Shown here piece after piece: positions 1 through 12,327 of a stretch of 64,000 nucleotides of DNA. Origin of the DNA: Epiperipatus broadwayi (Eukaryota > Onychophora > Udeonychophora > Euonychophora > Peripatidae); NCBI GenBank assembly GCA_028023455.1, contig JAQFVV010000055.1, forward strand, positions 6,974,030 to 7,038,029. Direction: 5' to 3'. Under the pieces are notes generated by a model, which was not told the DNA's origin, did no database searches, and saw only the letters and a list, made by a program, of their open reading frames with translations. Numbering within the stretch: the stretch's first letter is position 1; every line of letters begins with the position of its first letter. The position numbers were made by a program, and so were the translations under genes.

Positions 1-579
1 TAGATTTGTAAAGAGTTCAAAAATACGACAAAAAATTAAAAGATAAAAATGAAACATTTTCCCGTGCATTACAAGAAATTCTCCTCCTTTTTTATTTTTT
101 AGAAATGAATTTCAAAATAAAGTTTTTGTTCTTCAGTGATTTTGTTAAAATGCCTTTATTGGAAAAATAAATTGGAGTTGTTATTTAAATTGTTTATTTT
201 TTTTTTTTTTTAGTAATTTAAAAATAGATACGAATAAACCCGCTTATATTCGTCATTTAGATCTCGGTTTGTCTATGAAGCTAATGGGTATTTGAGCGAT
301 TTTGCATTGTCTATCTAGGCTAAATTATTTAATCCAGACGAAGTAATGGCTTTTTAAAAAAATTTTGTAAAGTTAAAAGAAAATAATTAGCGCATATGGG
401 AATCCAAAGAAATATTTCGTTTTAATCTTTTTTTAATTTGTTGTGGTTGTTGGTTCCAACCTAGCCCATTCTGTTTTATTTTGACTGTTTTATTTGTAAT
501 TTATATAGATTATAGCTGATAATTATTTTTTTCATAAAAGTCGACAACAATTGCAGTTAACTATAACCCATCTCCTCTT

Positions 580-960
580 CTCACTTTTTAAAAACCAAAT
601 AAGAAATTTAAAAATTTTAATGACAGAGAATAAAAATCCCAAACAAAGCTGTCAATTCCAAATAAGAAGGTGTTGTTTGAAATTATACCTAAATTAATTT
701 GGAAAAAATCAATATTAGTTAGTATTATGGTAAATCCAAATCAATCTTGAAAATTTACAGTTGATCGTATTTTTTTTCCTTCCCCCTCTCCCATTTTTTC
801 AAAACCAAATAAGAAATTGAAAAAGTCAAATACTAAAAGTTCAAAGAAAAAAACACCTGTCAACGAAAAGTAATAAGAGTAGTAGTGGTAAGTAGTATTA
901 TGATAAATCCCTTTTCCAAATCCAAAGAATCTTCAATTTATCGATTAGTCATTATACTAT
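580..960 (+). repeat. degenerate tandem duplication, period about 213 bp
   Basis: AACCAAATAAGAAATT at 592 recurs at 805, each followed by A/T-rich text with CTGTCAA and a TAGTATTATG(G/A)TAAATCC stretch. Confidence 0.7.
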
Positions 961-1545
961 TTTTCCATGACTTTGAAGCAGTGTTTAAAAATTCAATTAA
1001 AGATAAAATCAAATGTAGGTAACCAAATAGATTGGTACTGATTCTATGACCTGTGAAAAATAATTTGCATAACCATTATTTACTTTTAATAATTTTGACC
1101 ATTATTTTAAATGATTGTTGCTTTGAATGAAAATTTTGAAAATACTTGTTCTTTTAACGCATTTTCATTGCAAAACACCCTCTTCCGAAGACAGATATCA
1201 GAAAAACAATATATTTATCCATTAAATGTACACATTTAATGGTTTTGCTCTTTGCATGAAACATTTATATTCCTGCACAAAATTATTACAGTTTGACCGC
1301 ATAGCTTAATATATAGTTTATGCCTTTATAAGCCATCAAATATTGAGAATGTATGAAAGGCACATAGTAGAGATGAACGGGATAATTTACAAATTTTCCA
1401 ACAGGTAGTAACTCCCAGATAATATCTTTTTATTATTGTTTGTAATAAAGAATTTTATTTCACCCTTACTTTGTAAATTACTGTTAAGCTAAGATTAATA
1501 GCTAAGGTGAAACTATAAGTTTGTTATTAGTGAGCCTCTATTTAT

Positions 1546-1590
1546 GGACTTAGCGCTTTCGGAGCACCTACAGCTCCATAATCATAGTCC
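1546..1590 (-). ncRNA. hammerhead-like motif at the 3' end of Penelope copy 1a
   Basis: On the minus strand GGACT (stem I) is followed by ATGATTA in place of CUGANGA (five of seven conserved), a GGAGC/GCTCC stem II, GAAA, a tiny GC-based stem III, then UA and the AGTCC return of stem I. Penelope elements are known to carry minimal type I hammerheads near their ends. The degenerate first core box makes activity doubtful. Confidence 0.5.
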
Positions 1591-1638
1591 TTTTTTACAT
1601 GCTGTTGATTCTATGCAAATGCATGCAAGTTATAACAT

Positions 1639-2650
1639 TCATCTTTTCGAGATCGCGAAGCACGTGTCTTTTCTATTGATTGACATGGCATCGCTGGTGA
1701 TGTGACATGCCTCCTTAATCTTCCTCTTAACATCGTTCCTCTCTGTGCACACGATGTCGGCTTTAGACGGCTCAAATCTATGGCTTTGCTCCTGCTGATG
1801 ATCAGCAAATACTGAGCTGCCCTCTCCTTTAGTTGTGGCTTTTGTATATATATATCTATGCTGAGCTAGTCTATTGCTCACTGTGGCCCGAATTTCCCCA
1901 TAATATACCAAATCACATCCTGTCTGTGGGCACACAATTTTATAAACGACATGGGGGTTTCTTCTATATTTCTTTTATCTTTGGTGATGTTGATGAGCCT
2001 ATTTGTGTTTGGAGGGGTTCTGAATCCAAGTTTGAATTCCTTCTGTAATATTTTACTGAAATTTTTAGCTACTGTAGATATGTAGGGTATAATTAGATGT
2101 TGTCTGTTATCTTTTGTGTTTTGTTGTAGTCTTTTATGAAAGCTTGCAATCCTTTTGGTTATTGTTTTGTGATCAAAACCCATGTTTATTAAGTCACTGA
2201 TGTAGCTGGTGATGTTGTTTTTCCTGTCTGACTCCAATTTGCACAGGTGGTGATTGTGAAATAAAAGGCAGACAGCCCTGCAAGTTTGTGTGCTTTAGGG
2301 GATTTTGAGAGCGGATGGATGTAGCCTCGGACGCATAAGGGTTTAATTATCATGGAATAAACCAATGCTAACTTCTCTCTTCTAATTTTCAAATCCAAAT
2401 ACTTGACCGTGTTTTGCTCATCTTCGTGTGTGCAATTAAATGTGAGGTTGGAAAGAGGGTGGAGTTCATGTAAAATCTCTGTGATAGCATTTTCGGGTGC
2501 TGCCAAGAATATGTCATCTACGTATCTGCTATAGATTATGTTTGGCGCTGCTGTCTGGTACTTTGTAATCACCTGTTGTTCAAAGTGATCTAGCACAATG
2601 CTAGAAACGATGCCACTAATGGGGAGTCCCATGGGCCATCCATTGTTCAT
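1639..2650 (-). pseudogene. Penelope RT / GIY-YIG coding remnant, copy 1a
   Basis: The coding part of copy 1a runs from the RT palm (YVDDIF near residue 45 of the first frame) through a linker to the GIY-YIG nuclease domain. In the family one protein carries an RT domain related to telomerase RT followed by a C-terminal GIY-YIG endonuclease that nicks target DNA. Frame breaks near 2220 and 1930 separate the three visible frames. The GIY-YIG motif here reads VYYGE, with Val replacing the first Gly-Ile pattern. Confidence 0.85.
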
Positions 2651-2761
2651 TCTGTACCCTTATGCGTCCGAGGCTACATCCATCCGCTCTCAAAATCCCC
2701 TAAAGCACACAAACTTGCAGGGCTGTCTGCCTTTTTATTTTGCAATCACCACCTGTGCAAA

Positions 2762-3349
2762 TTGGAGTCAGACAGGAAAAACAACATCACCAGCTACATC
2801 AGTGACTTAATAAACGTGGGTTTTGATCACAAAACAATAACCAAAAGGATTGCAAGCTTTCATAAAAGACTACAACAAAACACAAAAGATAACAGACAAC
2901 ATCTAATTATACCCTACATATTTACAGTAGCTAAAAATTTCAGTAAAATATTACAGAAGGAATTCAAACTTGGATTCAGAACCCCTCCAAACACAAATAG
3001 GCTCATCAACAACACCAAAGATAAAAGAAATATAGAAGAAACCCCCCATGTCATTTATAAAATTGTGTGCCCGCAGACAGGATGTGATTTGGTATATTAT
3101 GGGGAAACTCTGGCCACTGTGAGCAGTAGACTGGCTCAGCATAGATATATATATATACAAAAGCCACAACTAAAGGAGAGGGCAGCTCAGTATTTGCTGA
3201 TCATCAGCAGGAGCAAAGCCATAGATTTGAGCCGTCTAAAGCCGACATCGTGTGCACAGAGAGGAACGATGTTAAGAGGAAGATTAAAGAGGCATGTTAC
3301 ATCACCAGCGATGCCATGTCAATCAATAGAAAAGACACATGCTTTGTGA
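2762..3349 (+). pseudogene. Penelope linker + GIY-YIG remnant, copy 1b
   Basis: 195 codons. A Lys/Asn-rich linker fills residues 1-95, and the GIY-YIG core lies at about residues 98-128 (YKIVC, C-x4-C spacing, VYYGET, RLAQH). Compared with copy 1a, the domain is then read out of frame (LLIISRSKAI instead of the H-x-F region), so the endonuclease is truncated. It has no RT; the RT part exists only in copy 1a. Confidence 0.8.
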
Positions 3350-3411
3350 TCTTGAAAAGATGGATGTTATAATTTGCATGCATTTGCATAGAATCAACAG
3401 CATGTAAAAAA

Positions 3412-3456
3412 GGACTATGATTATGGAGCTGTAGGTGCTCCGAAAGTGCTAAGTCC
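3412..3456 (+). ncRNA. hammerhead-like motif at the 3' end of Penelope copy 1b
   Basis: Same architecture as 1546-1590: stem I GGACT/AGTCC, first box ATGATTA, stem II GGAGC/GCTCC, GAAA, stem III of about 2 bp, and U-A before the cleavage position. The loop of stem III differs by one base from copy 1a. Confidence 0.5.
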
Positions 3457-3529
3457 ATAAATAGAGGCTCACTAATAACAAACTTATAGCTTCACCTTAG
3501 CTATTAATCTTAGCTTAACAGTAATTATT

Positions 3530-4300
3530 GTTTGATAAATGAGTATCAAGCTATTCTTAGCTAGAAGATAAATGAGAAGGGAAGATACCCAAATTGTTAC
3601 TGCCTGGCAATTGGCAAGCCTGATAAATAATGCCTTTCCTTTTCTCTATTTCCCAGTGAGAAATTTCTGCAGTGGGCTTTTTAAAGATCTTTTTATTTAT
3701 TGTGGAATGTTTGATTCTGTTTATACTTCAACATGATAGTTAATGATTTTGCTTGGCTGCTAATGGCATAGTCGAATAGGAAAGCCACATCATTGCCAAT
3801 AAACTCAACAATAAGCAAGTAGCTTAGCAACAACAAAATGAACAGATTGTTCATACAAATCAGTAACCCAGAAGATAATTAAAAGTCTTTGCTGTAGGTG
3901 TAGCACTAATGTGACACCAACACACTGAAACCATATTGCCCCTCAGAAGTTAAGACAAAATTGACTGCATGACTCTTTTGCCAGAAAAATAATGTTTACA
4001 GCCCATAGAGTGAACTGACAAGTGGCTGATTTGATTTCAATTCAGTGCCTATAAATGTTGATATTATTTGAATTAAACAACTACAATCTCAAATGATTCG
4101 AAACTGCTTTAGCGTTTGAGAATGTCATTCTGTTTCGCCATTCTGCTGATGCAATGAGCTGGGCCCCCCCTCGGTACCAGGATTGTAATTTATTAAAAAT
4201 CTTCTTTTGTTTAATAAAATCACATTTAGTACAAAGTACATAAAAATAAATTTATTTAAAAAACAAAAACTTGTTTAGGTTTCATACAAGCAAAACGTTT
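3530..4300. other. no gene seen
   Basis: Moderately AT-rich, no long frame. A C-run (GGGCCCCCCCTCGG) at about 4160 is the only compositional outlier. I see no element boundary. Confidence 0.5.
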
Positions 4301-6060
4301 GATTTGTGATAATCAAACTTTCTGCGTTCGCAACTATAAGATGATTCACTTCGGATATGTATATTAACAATTAATATTAATCACTTATTATGCTAGAGAT
4401 TATCATATCATTCCTAATCTAAGGAGAAATGTTAAACCCTAGGTAAAGATTAATATGTTTTTTTTTTAAAATTTAAACACAAAATTAAATCCAGTTTCTC
4501 TCTTTTTCCATGTCTAATATCTTTTTTTTATAGATATATTTAAAATTTCCCTTTCACCAAACATTCTTGAAACTAACGAATAAAGACATGAAAAATATAA
4601 ATGATCTCAAAAAGCAATTCATGCTGAATCAGCATTTGTTCAATATTTATCAAAATCAAATTATTACAATTTGATTTTACGCGTGTCATATTTTCTGCAG
4701 TCAAATCTTTGACACCAACTGCTTCAGATAAATACATTAATGATGACTATTAACCAATGGTTAAACTATAGAATATTCTTCGCTCCATATGAGCGCTAAA
4801 CCTCAATTAAAAATTAATTTATTTGGATTTGTTTTATTAGCTTTTTTTTAAAGATATACTTAAAACTTACTTTTCACCGCAAATTTTTGAAACGTCTAAA
4901 AAAGGCTCAATGACCCTCAAGATGTGTTTCATGTTAAACCAGCTTCTTCAATTGGCCGAGGTCATAAACTCTTACATGTCTTTATCATTAGTTACCAACT
5001 TATTACAATTTAATTTACAAGTGTCAAACTTTCTCCGCTAACAACTTTTATCTCATCCACTTCAGATAAATATATTAATGATTATTGCTAATTATTTATT
5101 AGCCTAGAGATTATCCATAACCCAACTATAAAGTTTAAATTATCTTTATTACAAGTTAATTTAAAAGTATCAATATTTCTGCACTCACAACTTTTATCTC
5201 ATCCACTTCAGATAAATATATTAATGATTATTACTAATCATTTATTAAGCTAAAGATTATCATATCATTCCTAGCTCAAATATAAACTTTAAATCCACTT
5301 AAAAAATAAAATATCTGTTTTTAACAACACTTGAGCACATGGAATAACTCAATTTCTTCTCTTTTTCCACGTGCAATATCTTTTATAAATATATTTAAAA
5401 TTTCCATTCTACCCCACTTTCTTGAAATGTGAACAATATCTGAAAAAGACAAATGAACCCAAGATGCATTTCATGCTGGACCTTCAGTTAGCCCAGGTCA
5501 CATTCTACTATCTTTATCATTTGATTAGCATTTATCAATATCAAATTAATATTTACTAAGGCAATAAACCTCAAGAATGTAGACTTGAAAATGCGAAGGT
5601 AAGGACCTCTACAGGTCTTAACCACAAGCTTACACCTTGGAAGAAAAGAGGGGAACCCTTGTTTACTTCAACCTACTTTCTATATAAATAGGTGAAGCTG
5701 AAGCGGTTAGATCTGAGAGCGTGAAGCTATTCAATACTTCACTGATTAAGTCCACAATTCCTTTTATAACTTAGTACTCACGAAATCTTTTGATTTACAA
5801 GTCAATGGAACAATCTTATAGTTAGAAATCTATTACGATAATTTAAAGTTGTAATTATAAATTTATTTAACACACATTGATTACGTAGGTAATCAATATT
5901 AAAATTTAATTTACAAGCAACAAATTTTCATTACTCATAACTTTGACACCATTTCAGATAATTAATTTTATGATCATTATTAATCATTTATTAGACTAGG
6001 TATTATCATTTGTAGCCCATATACACTTTAAATTCAATTGAAAGGGTCCATTTATCTTTT
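4300..6060. repeat. irregular tandem array with decayed HHR1-like cores
   Basis: A unit recognisable by TTCAGATAAATATATTAATG and a following ATTTATTA-AGATTATC segment recurs about five times (around 4360, 4710, 5060, 5200, 5950). Minus-strand HHR1b-like cores are visible at 4901-4985 (CCAA, TTGAAGA, GAAA, CACATC, TTGAGGGTC) and 5440-5515 (CTGAAGG, GAAA, TGCATC, TTGGG), with a poorer one near 4575-4650. A TATAAATAGG stretch near 5682 lies in one interspersed segment. Confidence 0.6.
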
Positions 6061-6550
6061 TTAAATGTTTTTATTCATGCGTTTCAAAAATGCGAGATGA
6101 AGGGGTCATTTTAAGCATATCTAAAATAGAAATCTAAATTTTAGAGAGATTGGGTGGAAATGAAACACAAATTATTATGCTGGTATGATCATGAATTGAA
6201 CATACTATTCAAAAATCATAGAGACTACATGTGGTTCATAGATTGTCCATGCCGGTCCAAAATAAATAGATTCTAAATTAAGCCATATATTTAGTTTTCA
6301 ACATTTTTATTAAATTTATTCTAAAATAAATACCGTAAACTTATTTATTTACATGATTGAGTATCGATCCACATTTATTTATCGGGGGTTCCTTCTTCAA
6401 ATGGTAATCTTTATAAAGTCTTGACTACTTGAATCACATTTTCCATCCTACATCATGTGGCATTGCATTATCACCAAAACAACCCTGATTAGGTAATACT
6501 TTGAGGACCAAAGTGCAATTATAAATGTATTTCCAAGTTTTACCTATTTA

Positions 6551-6850
6551 AATGCAATTTGTCCACTCTACTTTGAACACTTTTTAACAAAAACCTTTTA
6601 CTGTATATATATGCATACCAATCTTACATTTTGACTGTCCTGCTATCTTCTTCAGAGCTATGATAAAATAAAATAAAATACATAACTAAATAAATAATAC
6701 CATAAAAGGAAACAATAAATATATATATATATATCATAACTCTGAAGAAGACTGCAGGACAGTCGAAACGTAAGATTGTGTATATATATATGTACAATAA
6801 AAGATTTATTTTTCCTAAAAAGTGTTCAAAGTAGAGTGAATAAATTGTAT
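6551..6850. repeat. 300-bp foldback element
   Basis: Arms 6551-6665 and 6735-6850 are inverted copies (CACTCTACTTTGAACACTTT against its complement at the far end, ACTGTCCTGC against GCAGGACAGT inside). The right arm holds the hammerhead-like core at 6742-6772; the left arm holds a decayed one (CTGAAGA with AAAA). Confidence 0.75.
6727..6791 (+). ncRNA. hammerhead-like motif, third repeat family (HHR3)
   Basis: CTGAAGA (6742-6748) fits CUGANGA, stem II is GACTG-CAGGA-CAGTC, then GAAA (6765-6768), palindromic ACGT as a minimal stem III and A as H17. Only CT/AG pairs close to the core in stem I, followed by a loop and an AU-rich outer stem. A lone A precedes stem II. Confidence 0.45.
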
Positions 6851-7221
6851 TTATAGAAGATATTATAGCAAAATAAAGGAAGTGATAAATTTGGTAATTT
6901 CACCCTTTTATTGGATAAACCAATAGAGGATGATTTAGAAATATGGAATCATAAAAAAACAAAAACAATCCAAAACAATAGCTTCTATTTGAAAAAAATT
7001 CCAGTATCTCCACCATTACTCCCACTATGATTAAGTTGTTTTCTCCAGTCAACAGGCATGATAACATTCAGAGTAATGGCATTATATATGTCAATAATGG
7101 CATATAAAATAATCGAATAGATTGTTGCTCAGAAATTCATAGGAAGGATAATTAAGAGAAGTGACAATTTCATTTATTGGGATTATCTTCAACTAATTTT
7201 CATAGAAGATGAAGTTTACAA

Positions 7222-7372
7222 AAGTGCTACCAAAGAAAGGTATATTGCTTTATTGCTCGGGAGTTCATAAGAAGTTCGAGTGCCAGACCTGCGAGCACCA
7301 TAATTGATCCTGGGATCTCTTGATCCCATGTGAGATGCTCTACCGACTGTGCTAAACCATGCAAGGCAAAAA
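7222..7372 (-). repeat. tRNA-derived SINE (first of two)
   Basis: On the minus strand the head reads GGTTTAGCACAGTCGGTAGA then GCATCTC, a tRNA D-arm with box A, and a weak box B (GGATCAATTATGG). Its body (GAACTTCTTATGAACTCCC) is shared with the next SINE, so both belong to one family. Confidence 0.7.
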
Positions 7373-7490
7373 AGCTAATGGTTTTATTGTTTGGGAGTTC
7401 ATAAGAAGTTCGAGCACCAGAATCGAACCTGCCACCTCCCAATCCTAAGTCAGACACTATCAATTGCACCAAACCACACAGGGCTAAAAT
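7373..7490 (-). repeat. tRNA-derived SINE (second of two)
   Basis: On the minus strand GTTTGGTGCAATTGATAGTG (box A region) is followed by a perfect box B GGTTCGATTC and the body GAACTTCTTATGAACTCCC. It ends in an AATAAAA-like tail. It stands directly beside the SINE at 7222-7372 in the same orientation. Confidence 0.7.
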
Positions 7491-7499
7491 ACTATTAAT

Positions 7500-9950
7500 G
7501 TGAGTTTTAGAAATAAAATAAGTAATAAATTGCTTGAAAAGACATGTGATATTCAGCATCTTAAGTGATAGATTGAGTTTGATTTGGGAAATCTTTAAAT
7601 AACTCTTGCTAAACTGCTGGACGGCCTTGAGCCAAAGACTATACCAATTCGAATAAAATATAGACTTTTGAGACTTATCATCTTTACTGCACTTTTCTGA
7701 TGTTAACACTTATAGAATTTTTAGCAATTGAAGATTATTAAGCAGCGAAGGATTACATGTTTAGTATTAAGAGAAAATCATAATGGACCAAGCTGTTAGG
7801 GCAACTTAAGCACTCTCATTTATAATTTTTAATTATATACTTGAAAACATGTTTAGCATAATAAAACTTTTCTTTATTTAAAGGGTGAGTGTGGCTGAAA
7901 ATAATATAGATATGCGATATTGAAAATATATATATATATTACATGATTTAGATCTTATATTACTCCTTATTATGCATTAGTTAATCAAACTATGAAAAGT
8001 ATCTTCAGACCATGTAGGAATTCAGATATTTCAAGAACCTAGTTATCTTTCCTGATTAACTGACCTAATATTTTATTATTTTGTTCATTTCCAGCAGAAT
8101 CAGTTTTTTATTTATTTAAAAGGGCACCAGGGTTGTAAACCCACTGATATCCATCGCATCGCATCATCAATTAGAAACAAATAACTAAAACGAAGATTGT
8201 GATTTTGTTTTCTTGTCAATTAAATCTTTTATATGAAATTTCTTTAAGAATTTTCTCCGGGCACATGTTGGCAAAGGTAATTTATACAATTTTCTAAACT
8301 TAAAAATAAAATCTAATAAATCTAAAATTAGGAACGTACAATGAAAAATTGATACTAAAGATAAATATTTTATTACGATAAATTAAAATATTTAAATGAT
8401 AAATTGTAAATTACTAATAAATTGGAAAGCACATACAAACACTCATCCAGATAACAATGTTAAATAATAAAAACAGTTCCATTTTTTTAAATTTCTTGAA
8501 GGAAGGAAGCAATCCATTGATAAAATGTCCCTTTAGGGATATTTGGAATTCACAGTTAAATTTAGTTTGCAAACATTCAATTAGTCACATTTTAGGGTAT
8601 GGATAATAGGCGCTTGCCGGTAAGTTTCACGGGTTTATGTAAATTATACCATGCATGGTTTTTTTTTTTTTTTTGAATAAAAGAGCTCATGTACTTTGGT
8701 TTCTTCTGCCGACAGTTTCAGATTTCTGGTCATTTGCAAGGTATGACTAGATGTGAAGCTTTTGGAGTGACCCCTTTGTGATGAGAAGGTATTCGCAAAA
8801 TGATCCGGTTTCTATTTTTGCCTGACACATTGGATCAGCAAATGAATATTCCTGAATTTTTATTATGGTTGAGAGAACAAGAGAGCCACAATTAGGTACC
8901 ATCCTCTCACCCATCCAGGGTGCATGAAGCCTTTAGAAAAAAACCTTGTTTGCAGTTTTTCTGCCTCTTTTATAACCACGGGGCAGTTTTTTAAATTTCT
9001 GCAAATATATTCTTATCTTTTGTTATCAAAATACAAGATGATAATCTTGTGCATTTATTTTTCTTTTTTGTTACAACATCTCTTTTATAAATTAATTCGG
9101 CCATCTTTAATTAGGTTTAAAACTTTGGTTTTAATCTCTTGCATTTTATCTGAATAAATAATCAAGTATTTTTATTCCTTTCAATTTTAACTTTTATTTT
9201 TAATTAGATAATATGAAATGCATAAATAACTTTCATTGTACATATCTAAAATAAATTATATTAACTAAAAAAAAAAAACGAAATTGCGTCATTTGAATGA
9301 TTTTTAAATTTTACTTTTAGCTTTTAAAATATTACCAAATGCCAAAACACTCATGAATGTATATGTATTTTAATATTGTTCAATATGTTACATGAGAAAA
9401 GGGAGAGGGAAAAAAGTTGTAATTATAAAAAAAAGTCCAGATGTTACTATGTACAATGGTTCATATGTAAATGTTCACAGTAATGTATATGTTACATTGA
9501 GAAGGGCAATATACTATTGTCAAAAGAAGTGATTTTAAAAACATGTTTAGATGCCATTCTACAAATGTTAATGATAACATGTTATACCAAGGAAGGGAAT
9601 AAAACATCTCTGGTAAAAACTTTTTAGTATTAAATAATATGGTGTTTGTTGTTATGTAGACTTTTCTGGTTTTACTTTTTTATATACATACAAAGTAATA
9701 GTAATCAGTCTTCATTTATAGAATAAATCTCTATTATTAAACATTCAAGTTTTAGGACAATATTCATAAAATAATTCACTCAAATTATATAATTGCCATT
9801 TTCTTATCGATCTCATTTCAGCTTACAATTATGTGCCAATAAAAAAAGATCTGAAAGTCTCTGAAATTTTTAAGTACAAAGAAAACATTAATTTACTTGA
9901 TAAAATTCTTTTGAGTAAAAAAATTTAAATGATTCTAATTGATAATCATA
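7500..9950. other. no gene seen
   Basis: AT-rich, with (TA)n near 7927 and homopolymers. A 77-codon frame at 8924-9157 is Phe/Leu/Ile-rich noise. Confidence 0.5.
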
Positions 9951-9954
9951 GCAA

Positions 9955-10870
9955 GTAAGGGTCTCCCAGAGGGTTCAGTCCTTTCACCTACTTTATATTC
10001 ATCAGTGATTTTCAAATAGTAGAAATGCGGAAAATTGTTTATGCTGATGAATATTGCTTTGACTTTACAAAAGTGATCACAAAACTAGAAATGTTTTTAT
10101 AATGGGGATATTTAAAAGTTTATGGAAATCTTTTTCAAAAGTTAGGACCTGTTCTTAATTCTGCAAAGATAATATATACAGCTTTCCAACAGATAACAGG
10201 AAAACATCGTATAAGCTAACCTGCAATAATAATCTAAAACATTAGCCAATACCTTATGCTAATCAGGACCAATCTTGCCTCATAGCTTTGTTTTCTTTAT
10301 CGAATGAAGATTAGATCTAAAATAATTTCTAGAACAAACTCCTTGAAAAGTTGGCCAGGGGTAATTTGCAAAGCCAAATACTCTGACAACATCCCTAACA
10401 AGAGCATATTCACTTGTCAAATACTGGAAAAACCATTGGAATTAGAAAATTCTCACTGTAAACTTTTGGATATGTGATTAAACATTTCATTCTCATGTCC
10501 ACAGCAGTTTTTCACACATTCCACTACCAGATATTAGAACACACTTGTCTCTCGGAAAATGTGATTTGACTCAAGTTCCCCTTTTTCAAAAATAAATTCC
10601 TCAAATATCCAGAAAAAATGGGCTAAAAATGAGCTTATAAAACCCAAACAATAGTTTCAACAATAAAGATACATGGATTTGATCTTCCTAGATGTCATTG
10701 TGCTTATTGGCTTCAGAAATGAAATTTGACAGCATCTGAGTTATATAGTTATGGTGAAACATAAACCATATCGTTAATTAATGACTATCCAATCTATGCA
10801 ATTAGTGGCAAAATTGAAGGATTTAATAAAACCCATTGACATATTTTTTGGATTAATTCAGAATTTATAT
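9955..10870 (+). pseudogene. fossil Jockey-like LINE (RT palm to C-terminus)
   Basis: GLPEGSVLSPTL (RT block with G-L-x-Q-G-S-V-L-S-P) near 9960 is followed by KIVYADEYCFDF (YADD mutated to YADE) near 10035, then LNSAK, NSLKSWPGVICKAKY and an SRKN-type tail. The order matches Jockey-superfamily RT. Many stops. Confidence 0.65.
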
Positions 10871-11940
10871 AAAAGATATATTTTGTATTTTAATAATTTC
10901 ATATAGAAAATTTTCTTTAAAGTGAATTATTGCCAAACAACACATTATACAGCTTTCTCTGCTTATTATTAACACCAGCACTACAGAAATTGAATGGTTT
11001 GTTGCATGGGCTGTCATATGACATAACTTCAGAAATGACAGTCGAGTCTTTAATCCTCAAGGCCATTATTCTATCACTGCACTAATTCACACAGAGAAAT
11101 ATCTGCATTAATAACAGTAATTCACTGTTTTTACTACAGACCTCCCTATTATTAAGCTTGAATAATCCATGGAAAGTGAAAAAATGGCAGGGTTATGTAG
11201 TCGGAAACTGCCAGAAATTGCCAAAATTGATTGCTCAAACTGACAGTAGATGGGTATGGAGTAAACAAATTTTTTAATGGAACAATTACTGCTTTTTGAT
11301 TTTGCATTATGAATGTATTCCTTGATATTAATTTTTATGTTATTAACTATATGGTGAAAATTTATCCCATTAGTTAGCATTTCTTTTGGATATGGTTACT
11401 CATATTAAACCTATGACATAGCTTTTTTAAGTTAATCTGAGACTATAAATTGTGTAATACTAAAGTTAATATTTACAAATTGTAGCATATCATAATCTTG
11501 TATATACATATTGTTTTTTTAAGAAAAAAAAATTATATATACATATGTACACTGAGTGTATAAATAAGTTTTGCCATTTGTTTTTTTTTTTCCAGTTTAT
11601 CATGCTTTTCCAGTTTAAAAAAGAATTAGACATTTATTTCATCAAGATCAACTTCTGAGGACTATTGCTGTAAAACAGTTAGCGTCAATCTTAATGATTT
11701 ATTTACTACATATTTATATATATAAATAATAAAAACACATACATAAATTATTTTGTATATATTTTATAATTTTTTTATTTTAAAAAAATGTATAGATTTT
11801 TGTAAACTTTATTTGTACCAAATCGCTAATAAAATATTTTAAAAATTAGATGTATTTAGCCTCTTTGAACATGTTTAATATACATATTAATCACTTATTT
11901 TTAGCTGTATATATACGAATGACCGATTCTCTTTTCAAAT
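10870..11940. other. no gene seen
   Basis: AT-rich. The frame at 11108-11380 (minus) has no recognisable motif. Confidence 0.5.
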
Positions 11941-12210
11941 GTTTGCAGCCCCATCTCTGAATCAATGCATGTGTTATGTAGCAAAATTTTAGCTGTTCAC
12001 AAAAAATATTTTAAAATACTATCGTGTCAAGATTCCGAGTTATGGCATGAAATATGACCATGTATTGTACCTTAACCCACAATGGAACAACACACGAACA
12101 TTAAATTTTACACAGAAGCAAAACTCTCCATACAGTAGCACCACTCAGTGCAAGCTAGAATAATCAATGGATGCAGGAAGGTTTATATATAAAATCTCTA
12201 TTGCCTACTC

Positions 12211-12269
12211 ACCCAATATCCCCAGACTAGTTTCTAGCTTGTGGCTTTTATCAGTGAGGAGTCTTGGAT
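12211..12269 (-). ncRNA. hammerhead relic, HHR2 family (left arm of palindrome)
   Basis: Stem I and stem II (AGC/GCT) are intact and GAAA is present, but the first core box reads CTGATAA. Confidence 0.65.
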
Positions 12270-12327
12270 CTGAGAACACTGCACCTAGATCTTAGGATCT
12301 AATGAAACCCTCCAGAAACCACCTCAG

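Larger units (their letters stand above)
1476..2650 (-). mobile_element. Penelope-like element copy 1a (RT C-terminus + GIY-YIG)
   Basis: A 5'-truncated Penelope-like retroelement on the minus strand. The frame at 2650-2189 has the RT segment MGLPISGIVSSIVLDHFE followed by the catalytic YVDDIF box and a KYLDLKI segment. A shifted frame (2237-1878) continues through the linker with FRTPPNTNRLIN. A third frame (1935-1639) carries the GIY-YIG endonuclease core (CPQTGCDLVYYGE ... RLAQH) and a downstream H...F region. At least two frameshifts make it dead. It lies head-to-head with copy 1b, and the arm 1476-2341 is an inverted repeat of 2656-3525. Confidence 0.88.
2656..3525 (+). mobile_element. 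Penelope-like element copy 1b (GIY-YIG end), inverted partner
   Basis: The plus-strand copy begins just after the RT box and is a close match to the reverse complement of 1476-2341. The best frame (2762-3349, 195 codons) runs from MESDRKNNITSYISDLIN through FRTPPNTNRL to VIYKIVCPQTGCDLVYYGET and SRLAQHRY, the GIY-YIG core in one frame, then breaks downstream at a YIYI repeat. The 3' end carries the hammerhead-like hairpin at 3412-3456. Confidence 0.88.

Noticed and set aside
7227-7709. A 160-codon minus-strand frame with an HGLAQSVEHLTWDQE stretch
   Set aside because: That stretch is the translated head of a tRNA-derived SINE, not a protein.
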